NCBI GenBank assembly: GCA_964411985.1
Contig: CAYPNF010000093.1
Span: 1-22,190, forward strand
From: CAYPNF01 sp964411985
GTDB lineage: Bacteria; Verrucomicrobiota; Verrucomicrobiia; Limisphaerales; J093
Direction: 5' to 3'
DNA length: 22,190 bases
Both the position numbers and the translations under genes were made by a program. Below are positions 15,140 to 22,190 of this stretch, piece by piece. The notes beneath the pieces are model-generated. The model saw only the letters and a program-made list of their open reading frames with translations. It had not been told where the DNA came from and searched no databases. Every line of letters begins with the position of its first letter. The first letter of the stretch is position 1.

Positions 15140-15166
15140 GACCCTTGACTAAACACCCAACGGACT

Positions 15167-18100
15167 ATGAAAAAGAAGACCACACTCCCGCTGTGCAGCC
15201 TGATCCTGGCATTCGCCTGGGTCGGTCTTACCCATGCCTCCGAACCCACCTTCACCCGGGTCACCACCGGCCCGGGAGGGGACAAGGACTTCTCCTACTC
15301 GGGCTCCTGGGTGGACTACGACGGCGACGGTTACATTGATCTGTTCGTCGTGAACGGGTCGTATCACGCTAACCGACCCAACTTCCTCTACCACAATAAC
15401 CGGGATGGCACGTTCACTCGTATGACCACCAAAGAAGTAGGGTCCATCGTCGGGGATTCGGGTGGTTGGCGTGGGGGTGCATGGGGGGACTATGACAACG
15501 ACGGGCTCCTCGAACTGTGCGTAGCCCAGAATAGTGGCCAACGGGCAATCTATCACAAGAACCCGGACGGACGGTTCTTGAGGAGCCTCGCTGCCGGCCC
15601 GCTCTCCATGGATGTCACTTTTGCCGAGGGCGCACTGTGGGGGGACTATGACGGCGACGGCCTGCTGGACATCTTGGTGGTGAGTGGAAGCCCGAGCTAT
15701 GGCGTGAAAGGTCCCAACCTGCTCTACCACAACAGTGGCGGAGGAATCTTTACCAAAGTTACGACTGGTCCGATATTCTCGGACATCCCATTCGGCGACG
15801 TTTCCTTCGGCGGGCTATGGACGGACTTTGACAACGACGGGAACCTGGATCTGGTGATCTGTGGCGGTGCCGGCAATCGGATGTTCGTCTATCGGAACAA
15901 AGGTCGCGGGCAGTTTGAAGCCATCACCCAGGGGGACCTGCCGCAGGACAAGAGCTACGCGATCGAGCTGAGTTCAGGGGATTACGACAACGACGGGCTA
16001 ATTGATCTGTTCTTAGCTGACTATAACGGGAGTTGTCGGCTCTTTCACAACGAGGGCAACGGTAGCTTCACCAAGATCCTCCTCGCCTCCGGCGCCAATC
16101 GTCCGCAATGCGGTGCCTGGGGGGACTACGACAACGATGGTGACCTGGATCTGTTCATCACCATGGGCGACTGGGGAATCGCGAAGAACCGGCTCTACCA
16201 GAACAATGGAGACGGCACTTTCACCCAGGTCACCACCGGCAGCTTGGTGAATGACGCGAGGGATTGGTGCGGAGCGATCTGGGGCGACTACGACAACGAC
16301 GGATTCCTGGATCTCTTCGTCACGGAGGAGGTTTCCAGCGGCAACGCCCTCTACCACAACGAGGGGAACAGCAACCATTGGGCGATGTTCAACCTCGTTG
16401 GGAACGCCTCGAACAAGTCGGCGATCGGCGCGAAAGTGCGGGTCAAAGCCACCATTGGGGGCAAGACCGTTTGGCAAGTGCGGGAGATTTCGGGCGGAAA
16501 CATCAATCAGCAAGACCTGCGCCCGCACTTCGGCCTGGGCGACGCCACGAACATCGATTTGGTGCGCATCGAATGGCCCTCGGGGAACGTGCAGGAAATG
16601 ACCGATGTCACGGTGGACAAGATCCTCAAGATCACCGAAGCCTTAACCATCTCGCCTGCCCACCCATCGGCCAGCGTGAACGGCTCGGTGAGCCTACGCT
16701 CCACCGTGGCGGGGCAGCTTCAGTGGCGGTTTGAGGGGGTGGACCTTGCCGGTCAGACCAAAGCGACCTTGGTGCTGACGAACCTCACGGCTGAGCAGCA
16801 AGGGCACTACAGCGTCGTGGTGACTTCGGGCGAATCCGTGGTGACGAACTTTACGTACCTTCTGGTGGACACCCAGTTTACCAAGATCACGGAAGGAGCC
16901 GTGGCGACCGACCTGGGGAATTCTTGGTCGGCGTCGTGGGGTGACTACGACAATGATGGTTACCCCGACCTGTTCCTCGCCAATTACGGCAGCACTCCGA
17001 ACGCACTCTATCACAACAACCGGAACGGCACGTTCACGAGCGTCCAGAGCGATTTTACCCGTAGCTCGGACCTGTGGGTCGCCGGGGCCTGGGCCGATCT
17101 CGACAACGATGGCCAGCTGGACCTGATCGCGGCCCGTGACAACCTGCCCTTGATGGTTTACTACAACCAGGGCGACCGAACGTTCACCGCGAAGGAGATG
17201 CCACGCTATTCGCCCTCCAACATCGGTGTTGCGGATTACGACCGAGACGGTCTGCCGGACATCTATCTGTCCGTCTGGAACTCCGCGAGGAACGAATTGT
17301 ACCACAACCTGGGCAACCGGAGCTTTGCGGCGACCAGCCCAACCGATGCGGCAGGGGCTCTGACCAAGGTTGGTACCCAGTCCTACCTCAGCTGGGCCGA
17401 TTATGACGATGACGGATGGCCCGACGTATACGCCGCGGATTATTCGGATGGCGGTGTGCTGCTCCGAAACGAAGGGCTCGACGGGTTCAGGGGTACGACC
17501 AACCTAGTGAACCGAACCCCGGCTAAATCCACCTTGGGTGCCTGGGGTGATTATGACAATGACGGGCGACTGGACTTGTTCGTAGCTTGCGGCAGCGGGA
17601 CCAGCGCCCTGTACCGCAATGTGGGCAACGGGGAGTTCGAGCACGCCGCCACGGTTGCGGCGATGACGAAATCCTGCGGCCCCGCTTCCTGGACCGACTA
17701 TGACAACGATGGCTTCCTCGACCTGTTCACTACGTATCCCAGAGCGCTGTTTCGGAACAACGGGGACCGTACGTTCACGCAGGTGACCACGGGAAGTCCT
17801 GTGACCGATGAGGGCGGGATAGGAGGGCTCACCAGCCTCTGGTTCGACTATGACAACAGCGGCTTTCCGGATCTCCTAGTCCTAACGGGCACCGTATCAA
17901 CGACTGCGAAGCAGGTCAACTATCTGTACCGAAACAACGGCAATAGCAACGCCTGGCTGACCGTGAAACTGGTTGGCACGGCGTCCAACCGCGATGCCAT
18001 CGGGGCGAAAGTCCGGGCATTGGCCACGTATGCCGGCAAGGCCCGTTGGCAACGGCGCGACATCTCCGGCGGGGACGGGTTCAACGGAAATCACCTCTAC

Positions 18101-18430
18101 GCGCACTTTGGTCTGGGTAACGCCAAGAACGTGGCGACTCTAAAGATCGAATGGCCCTCCGGCACGGTGCAGGAAATAGCCAACGTGGCCACCAACCAGT
18201 TCCTGACCCTCTGGGAGCCCCCATCCATCTCTGCAGAGACCAAGCCTGACGGCGCCTGCGTCTTGAGTATCCGGGCCGAGCCCAACCGGGCCTGGCAGAT
18301 CCAGGCCTCCAGCGACCTGGCGACCTGGGAGACGATCGCCACGATCACCAACACCACTGTCGGGTTCCAGTACACCGATACCGCTGCGGCCGGAATGGCA
18401 TGCCGGTTCTATCAGCTCAAGAGCAACTGA
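15167..18430 (+). CDS. Secreted FG-GAP/VCBS repeat protein with two ASPIC/UnbV domains
   Basis: This 1087-residue protein has a signal peptide (KKK, then LPLCSLILAFAWVGLTHAS, cleavage near residue 25). It contains fourteen DxDxDG calcium-binding loops, seven in each half: near residues 50, 108, 160, 220, 272, 320, 374 and then 593, 644, 690, 745, 795, 844, 894 (the last is DYDNSG). Each set of seven is followed by an ASPIC/UnbV-type domain (about 400-490 and 925-1015: GAKVR, HFGLG, RIEWPSG / KIEWPSG, VQE). An Ig-like linker lies at about 493-567. The C-terminal ~65 residues (RAWQIQASSDLATWETIATI, then RFYQL) form the small domain common on verrucomicrobial exported proteins. Two seven-bladed propellers are the likely fold. 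The ligand is unknown. Confidence 0.9.
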   Translation: MKKKTTLPLCSLILAFAWVGLTHASEPTFTRVTTGPGGDKDFSYSGSWVDYDGDGYIDLFVVNGSYHANRPNFLYHNNRDGTFTRMTTKEVGSIVGDSGGWRGGAWGDYDNDGLLELCVAQNSGQRAIYHKNPDGRFLRSLAAGPLSMDVTFAEGALWGDYDGDGLLDILVVSGSPSYGVKGPNLLYHNSGGGIFTKVTTGPIFSDIPFGDVSFGGLWTDFDNDGNLDLVICGGAGNRMFVYRNKGRGQFEAITQGDLPQDKSYAIELSSGDYDNDGLIDLFLADYNGSCRLFHNEGNGSFTKILLASGANRPQCGAWGDYDNDGDLDLFITMGDWGIAKNRLYQNNGDGTFTQVTTGSLVNDARDWCGAIWGDYDNDGFLDLFVTEEVSSGNALYHNEGNSNHWAMFNLVGNASNKSAIGAKVRVKATIGGKTVWQVREISGGNINQQDLRPHFGLGDATNIDLVRIEWPSGNVQEMTDVTVDKILKITEALTISPAHPSASVNGSVSLRSTVAGQLQWRFEGVDLAGQTKATLVLTNLTAEQQGHYSVVVTSGESVVTNFTYLLVDTQFTKITEGAVATDLGNSWSASWGDYDNDGYPDLFLANYGSTPNALYHNNRNGTFTSVQSDFTRSSDLWVAGAWADLDNDGQLDLIAARDNLPLMVYYNQGDRTFTAKEMPRYSPSNIGVADYDRDGLPDIYLSVWNSARNELYHNLGNRSFAATSPTDAAGALTKVGTQSYLSWADYDDDGWPDVYAADYSDGGVLLRNEGLDGFRGTTNLVNRTPAKSTLGAWGDYDNDGRLDLFVACGSGTSALYRNVGNGEFEHAATVAAMTKSCGPASWTDYDNDGFLDLFTTYPRALFRNNGDRTFTQVTTGSPVTDEGGIGGLTSLWFDYDNSGFPDLLVLTGTVSTTAKQVNYLYRNNGNSNAWLTVKLVGTASNRDAIGAKVRALATYAGKARWQRRDISGGDGFNGNHLYAHFGLGNAKNVATLKIEWPSGTVQEIANVATNQFLTLWEPPSISAETKPDGACVLSIRAEPNRAWQIQASSDLATWETIATITNTTVGFQYTDTAAAGMACRFYQLKSN

Positions 18431-18465
18431 ACTACCGATTTGGGGTGGCTGGGGAGAGGCGCAAC

Positions 18466-18503
18466 CAGCCGGCTCTTGGCACCAAGTGAACAAGAGCCGG
18501 CTG
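18466..18503 (+). terminator. Hairpin downstream of the FG-GAP gene, possible terminator
   Basis: CAGCCGGCTCTTG at 18466-18478 and CAAGAGCCGGCTG at 18491-18503 form a perfect 13-bp stem with a 12-nt loop, 36 bp after the stop codon. No T-tract follows, so intrinsic termination is not certain; it may stabilise the 3' end instead. Confidence 0.45.
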
Positions 18504-18558
18504 CAGCCCGTCTCCGGAGCCAGGAGAGTCTCATCAAGAGAAACCCGCGTTCACCTGA

Positions 18559-18598
18559 ATCCCCACGGCCCTTTTCCCAGGTTCGTATCGGTATAGAC
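18559..18598 (+). promoter_or_regulatory. Degenerate third copy of the divergent-promoter sequence
   Basis: GGTTCGTATCGGTATAGAC (18580-18598) matches 16 of 19 positions of 15124-15142 upstream of the FG-GAP gene. ATCCCCA at 18559-18565 also matches 15108-15114, with five extra bases between the two blocks. No intact gene follows, only a C-terminal-domain remnant from about 18900. It reads as the promoter of a lost paralogue. Confidence 0.5.
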
Positions 18599-18749
18599 GT
18601 TCGGTGTAGGCCAACTTGGGAACTCGATCATCGGAATCTAGACCCTGCTTTAGACGCAAATCGTTACAGCTGGTCTGTGAGGTCAATCCAGGCCTACGCG
18701 GCGGGCTGGGTGTCCCGGGGTAGTCTGGAGGGCGTGAGGGAGGAGGTTT

Positions 18750-18773
18750 GCGCGGTCGTACGACCACGGCTAC
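18750..18773. repeat. GGTCGTACGACC palindromic repeat, copy 1
   Basis: The copy contains the perfect 12-bp palindrome GGTCGTACGACC (18754-18765) followed by ACGGCTAC. It differs by one base from the 24-bp copy at 18885-18908. It lies in the non-coding 18431-19323 interval. Confidence 0.6.
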
Positions 18774-18884
18774 CAGGGGTGTGGTAGGGGAAGCCTCAAG
18801 GCTCGAGGCCGAGGAGGGGTTGGGATTTGGGGTGGGGTCTGGGTGTTCTGGGGCAGGTAGGTAGTCGCCGAGGGGGGGAAGTCA

Positions 18885-18908
18885 GCGCGGTCTTACGACC
18901 ACGGCTAC
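18885..18908. repeat. GGTCTTACGACC palindromic repeat, copy 2
   Basis: This is the same 24-bp unit as 18750-18773 with one change (G to T) that breaks the central palindrome. It directly precedes the remnant of the C-terminal domain, and may mark a deletion junction. Confidence 0.6.
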
Positions 18909-18911
18909 AGA

Positions 18912-19097
18912 GTGGACACCCCTGGCGAACTGCACATCACCTGTTGGAAGGGCCAGGCCCTCGACGTCGAACGTTCGGCGGACCTGGAGTTCTGGATCAT
19001 GCTTGGGAGCGCTACGAACCAGACTGGCTCGTTGACGTTTAGAGACTCCGGGCTCGACGAGAGTCAAAGTCGGTTCTATCGCGTTAAGGGCAAGTGA
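18912..19097 (+). pseudogene. Remnant: C-terminal domain of a secreted-protein paralogue
   Basis: About 60 codons ending in TGA read TPGELHITCWKGQALDVERS, then ADLEFWIMLGSATNQTGS and DSGLDESQSRFYRVKGK. This has the same plan as the last 65 residues of the FG-GAP protein: a strand with an Asp-Leu-x-x-Trp motif (ADLEFW versus SDLATW) and a terminal RFYxLK / RFYRVK. No start with ribosome-binding site and no upstream protein body are present, and a palindromic repeat abuts its 5' side. It is most simply the 3' end of a deleted gene, consistent with the promoter remnant 300 bp upstream. Confidence 0.6.
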
Positions 19098-19162
19098 GCT
19101 GGTGGACTGATCCGGGTGCTTTGGAGGAAAATCAGCAGTCGCCGCTGGGGGCGGGCAAGGAA

Positions 19163-19308
19163 TAGGGACGGACCAACGGGCCGTCCGCAACCCCCCGCGG
19201 ACATCGCAGCGCGATGTCCCTATCCTGCCACCACCCTACCCCATGGTAGGGACGGACCGCCGGGCCGTCCGCAACCCCCCGCGGACATCGCAGCGCGATG
19301 TCCCTACC
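19163..19308. repeat. TAGGGAC hairpin repeat, cluster 2 (two copies)
   Basis: Two copies lie at 19163-19222 and 19245-19308, with an 82-bp period and the same orientation as cluster 1. They contain the same GGACATCGC-AGC-GCGATGTCC hairpin and CCCTACC-CCAT-GGTAGGG junction. The first hairpin here is GGACGGACC/GGGCCGTCC, a compensating variation. The cluster ends 15 bp from the kinase stop codon. Confidence 0.85.
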
Positions 19309-19323
19309 TGCCATGACCCTACC

Positions 19324-21954
19324 CTACCGCGGCGCGAGCTTCCTCGGCCATTGGTCCTTGCCAAGGCCCAGGCGGTCGCAGAGCTCCCAGTAGCGCGGCT
19401 CGTCCTTCAAATCGTCCCAGGCGAGGTCGGTTCTCAGGCCGCCCCAGTCCGGGACGTGCAGATACTCCGAATGATCGGCGGCGGCCTTCTCCAGCCAGTC
19501 CAACGCCGTCTGCTTCTCCCCAAGCGCGGCGTACACGCGGGCAACGAGGTAAGGGTTCAGGTAGAGGGGGGAAAGCTCCAGCTTCCGCAACTCCCCGAGG
19601 ACCTCACGCGCCTTCGCCGGTTGGCCCATCTTGGCATAGGCAAAACCCTTCAACGCGGTGAGTTCCTGCTTTATGTAGAGCTTCTGGGCAGTCTCGATCG
19701 CCTTGAACCCCTCCTCATAGTCTCCATTCGCGACCAGGAGATGGGCCAGCCAGAAGTAGCCATCGAACGCCTCGGGAAGCAGTTCCAGTGTGCGCCGGGC
19801 CGCTTGGATTCCTTCCCTGTACCGGCGGTCAACCCACCTGGAGGAGGCCATGAAGAAGCGATGGTCCACGTCCGTGGGCTCAGGATCCTCGGACTTGGCC
19901 TGCGCGATCCGCGCTTGGTCGAATTGCCCTTTGATCCGGAGATAGAACGCTTGGAAAAACGCGCGTTGAGGCCCGCAGCTCGACTCGACACAGCGCTCAG
20001 TGAGGGCTTCCCACTCTTCCCAGTCACGTTTGTAAAACAGCGCGTAACCCGCCCTTTGGTCCAAAACTTCGGTGAAGGTGTCATCCCTTCCAAGTATCGC
20101 ATCGGTGCGCTGGGCGATGTTAGGCCAGTTTTCCAAAAGGAAGCGCTCTTGGGCAATGGTGCGTAACATGTACAGGTCAAAGAAGTCGGCCTCCAGATAC
20201 TGGGGATCCCGCCCCAGGGCCTCTCGAGTCCGCTGAATGACCGCCTTGAGACCCATTTGAGCGGTGCCCTTCATCTCATACACAACCCTCGCCTGTCGCA
20301 GCCATCCCAAAGCTTCCAGATTGTTGGTGAGCAACTGCGCCATCTGGCGGGATTGAGCCGGTGTAATCTCGACACCCAGCGACCCGACCATCTTCGCGAG
20401 AGAGCGCTGCTCCAACGCGATCAACTCATTCGTCCCCCCGGAAAAGGTCTCCGCCCAGAGCGGCTTACCCAGTTCCAGATCGTGCCAGGTCAGGATCAAG
20501 TCGTACCGGTCCTGTGCCAGGCCAACTCGGCCGCTGAGGGCGTGTCGCATACGGAAAGGTTCGCTAGCCACTTGCTTCAGCAATGCGCCCTCCTCTTGGC
20601 AGAGCCACCCGGATTTTCGCGGCCCTACCTTGACTCCCTGGTTCGTCAGCAAGGCGAGCGAATCCATGAATGCGTCCATGACCCGGAAACAGAGGTCGGC
20701 GGGGGCACCATTGGTTTCCGCGGGCCGAATGGGAAGGATGAAGACGCCGCGCGGGATCAGGGTGGCGGGGTTTGGACTGTTCAGGGTGCGCTCGGATAGT
20801 GCGGCTGGGATGGGGGTCGTGGACGGGGCGGTACGGGGGATCGAGGGAGGCCGGAGCGGCCTGGCGAGGACGATGAGGACGAGGACGATAACGAGGAGGG
20901 TCGGAAAGGCGAACTTGCGGAACCGGCTCCACCGGCGCTGCCAGGCGCGCTGGCGCTTTACGGAGCCACCGTGCTTCAGACGTTCCAGCTCCGCGCGCAG
21001 GGTGGCAGCGTTGCGGTAACGTTGACCCGGATCGTGCTGGCAACACTTCAGGATAACGGCGTTCAGCTCGGATAAGGCCTCCTCTTCCTCCGGGGATGCC
21101 AGGTCGGAAGGGAATTCCGGGAACTCACGCCGATCTTTGCCCGTGGCAATTTCATAAAGGAGTTTGCCGAGACTGAAGATGTCCGCCTGGGCGGTGCCGG
21201 GGCCTTCGGGAGGGAAGAACCCTTCGGTGCCCACAAAGGATTGGGTGGCATCAATGCTCGTCACCAACCCGATATCCGCGAGCTTGGGCACGCCCCCCAC
21301 GAAGATGACATTCGAGGGTTTTATGTCGCGGTGAACCAGACCGTGACCATGGAGATGCTCCAGTGCAGTGGCAAGGGCCAGGGCGATCTCCAAACACTCC
21401 GAAACCGGGAGCCGGCCACGGGTTCGCATCGCGTGTTTGAGTGTCTTGGGCACGTACGATTCGGCAATGACGGGCCGTGAGGTCAAAGGTCGGAGGTCGG
21501 AGGTCAGCCCGGCGGGAGCGGAGGACGGCGGGCAGCGGCTGTCTGCCGCCACATCATCCGCCAGATCCATCACGTAGTAGAAGTACCCTTCGGCAGCGTT
21601 CTGCCCCACTTGGTGAATAGCCACCTGGCTGGGGTGGGAGCGGGAGATGGGTTCGAACCGTTGGATGCCAGCGAACTCGCGCTCGTAGGGGCGGTCGTGG
21701 TCGAAGAGACGGCGGTGGACGACTTTGATGGCGAAGTGGGACCCGGTAAGGTTCCGCGCCAGCCAGACCTCACCGTAAGCACCTCCACCGATGCGCCGCA
21801 GGACGGTGTAGTCGGGAATGGCGGGCGGAGGGAGCGCCTGCTCGGCCGGCAGCGGTGTCCATCCACTTGGGGTGCGGATTCGCAGCCCCGCAAAAGCGGG
21901 TGTGGAACTTCCACCCGGGGACACGGGCCCCACCGGTGCATCCTCTCCAGCCAT
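19324..21954 (-). CDS. Membrane-anchored Ser/Thr protein kinase with TPR-like C-terminal region
   Basis: This 876-residue protein has its kinase domain at about residues 50-328: glycine loop IGGGAYGEVW (55-64), Lys77 in FAIKVV, catalytic loop HRDIKPSN (208-215, Asp210, Lys212, Asn215), DIG in place of DFG (Asp227), and activation-segment VGTEGFFPPEGPG (241-253). One membrane helix lies at about 349-364. Outside it is a region of about 500 residues. Its first part (about 400-550) resembles a TolB-N/adenylate-cyclase-associated style fold, and its second (about 550-830) is helical with TPR-like repeats (FDGYFWLAHLLVANGDYEEG, LTALKGFAYAKMGQPAKARE, LVARVYAALGEKQTALDWLE). It should phosphorylate Ser/Thr on cytoplasmic partners. 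The linker at about residues 130-165 carries a short repeat-derived insertion. It is not in an operon; the 5' flank is repeats and a 12-G run. Confidence 0.92.
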   Translation of the reverse strand: MAGEDAPVGPVSPGGSSTPAFAGLRIRTPSGWTPLPAEQALPPPAIPDYTVLRRIGGGAYGEVWLARNLTGSHFAIKVVHRRLFDHDRPYEREFAGIQRFEPISRSHPSQVAIHQVGQNAAEGYFYYVMDLADDVAADSRCPPSSAPAGLTSDLRPLTSRPVIAESYVPKTLKHAMRTRGRLPVSECLEIALALATALEHLHGHGLVHRDIKPSNVIFVGGVPKLADIGLVTSIDATQSFVGTEGFFPPEGPGTAQADIFSLGKLLYEIATGKDRREFPEFPSDLASPEEEEALSELNAVILKCCQHDPGQRYRNAATLRAELERLKHGGSVKRQRAWQRRWSRFRKFAFPTLLVIVLVLIVLARPLRPPSIPRTAPSTTPIPAALSERTLNSPNPATLIPRGVFILPIRPAETNGAPADLCFRVMDAFMDSLALLTNQGVKVGPRKSGWLCQEEGALLKQVASEPFRMRHALSGRVGLAQDRYDLILTWHDLELGKPLWAETFSGGTNELIALEQRSLAKMVGSLGVEITPAQSRQMAQLLTNNLEALGWLRQARVVYEMKGTAQMGLKAVIQRTREALGRDPQYLEADFFDLYMLRTIAQERFLLENWPNIAQRTDAILGRDDTFTEVLDQRAGYALFYKRDWEEWEALTERCVESSCGPQRAFFQAFYLRIKGQFDQARIAQAKSEDPEPTDVDHRFFMASSRWVDRRYREGIQAARRTLELLPEAFDGYFWLAHLLVANGDYEEGFKAIETAQKLYIKQELTALKGFAYAKMGQPAKAREVLGELRKLELSPLYLNPYLVARVYAALGEKQTALDWLEKAAADHSEYLHVPDWGGLRTDLAWDDLKDEPRYWELCDRLGLGKDQWPRKLAPR
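21479..21507. repeat. GGTCGGA microrepeat inside the kinase gene
   Basis: Three closely spaced AGGTC units (AGGTCGGAGGTCGGAGGTC) occur within the kinase reading frame and encode the TSDLRPLTS segment on the minus strand. The segment lies in the variable linker between the ATP lobe and the helix before the catalytic loop, so it need not disturb activity. Confidence 0.6.
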
Positions 21955-22006
21955 AGGAGAAGGCTAGCACAAGCGGAGCTATGGGGGCAACACCGGATTG
22001 GAGGGT

Positions 22007-22018
22007 GGGGGGGGGGGG
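22007..22018. repeat. Homopolymer of 12 G upstream of the kinase gene
   Basis: An uninterrupted run of 12 G (C on the coding strand) begins 52 bp upstream of the kinase ATG. It could vary in length by slipped-strand mispairing, or be a sequencing-length error. Confidence 0.5.
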
Positions 22019-22065
22019 AAAGCGGTACTTCGCTGCGCTCCTCACGGCACTCCAAGAGCTTCGCC

Positions 22066-22190
22066 AGAACGGAGCAGAACGTGGAATTCCGCCAGGTCTT
22101 GGTAAGGACGGCCGCTGGGCCGTCCGCACCCCCCGCGGACATCGCAGCGCGATGTCCCTACCTTCCACCACCCTACCCCATGGTAGGGAC
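22066..22190. repeat. TAGGGAC hairpin repeat, cluster 3 (one copy plus a partial)
   Basis: The lead-in starts at 22066 (AGAACGGAGCAG, 41 of 46 positions like 13951 onward), the core spans 22101-22162, and a second copy begins at 22182 and is cut by the window edge. The period is 81 bp and the orientation matches clusters 1 and 2. Confidence 0.8.

Noticed and set aside
18440..18787. Plus-strand ORF after the FG-GAP gene
   Set aside because: It runs through the hairpin and the promoter remnant, with no family features and no ribosome-binding site.
19132..19314. Minus-strand ORF translating the tandem repeats (RDIALRCPRGV repeated)
   Set aside because: It is a translation of the hairpin repeat, not a gene; its peptide repeats follow the DNA period.

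Overview
This reads as a chromosomal window from a GC-rich Verrucomicrobiota bacterium, probably of the Pedosphaera/Limisphaerales type. That placement is an inference from gene families: an ECF sigma factor with a zf-HC2 anti-sigma factor and a large membrane protein ending in a GspG-like tail; a Ser/Thr kinase of the GTEGFFPPEGPG type with a DIG motif; a secreted FG-GAP/ASPIC protein ending in a 'SSDLATWETI' type domain; and many short hairpin repeats between genes. No rRNA, tRNA, CRISPR array or complete insertion sequence was seen.

Layout. (1) Positions 1-7359, all on the minus strand: the 5' part of a methyl-accepting chemotaxis protein running off the left edge, a hybrid sensor histidine kinase, a terminator-like hairpin, then a three-gene operon (ECF sigma, anti-sigma, 528-residue membrane protein) behind a dyad-bearing promoter region, and a small membrane ORF upstream. 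(2) Positions 7360-7742 hold only repeats. (3) Positions 7743-9113, plus strand: a small membrane protein, a GNAT acetyltransferase, and a VapBC-like antitoxin/PIN toxin pair. (4) Positions 9110-13664, minus strand: five tightly packed phage-derived genes (Mu I-like protease/scaffold, decoration-like protein, major capsid-like protein, a small virion-like protein, a LamG/CBM protein) with no portal, terminase, tail machinery or integrase nearby. (5) Positions 13665-14262: repeats. (6) Positions 14263-18430: a second ECF sigma gene and a divergent 1087-residue secreted FG-GAP/ASPIC protein, separated by an intergenic region with two nested inverted repeats sharing exactly one dyad centre. (7) Positions 18431-19323: hairpins, a degenerate third copy of the divergent-promoter sequence, a remnant of a C-terminal domain, and tandem repeats. 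(8) Positions 19324-21954: a membrane-anchored Ser/Thr kinase with a TPR-like C-terminus, followed by another cluster of the same repeat.

How the parts may work together. The first ECF operon is a standard sigma/anti-sigma unit with an unknown membrane partner. The second ECF sigma gene probably controls itself and its divergent secreted-protein neighbour through the symmetric promoter region. The decayed third promoter copy next to a decayed C-terminal domain suggests that a related target gene once lay downstream. Each block in the right half is bordered by roughly 80-bp tandem hairpin repeats, all in the same orientation. The most unusual unit is the intact capsid cassette lacking any packaging gene: either a prophage remnant or a retained capsid.
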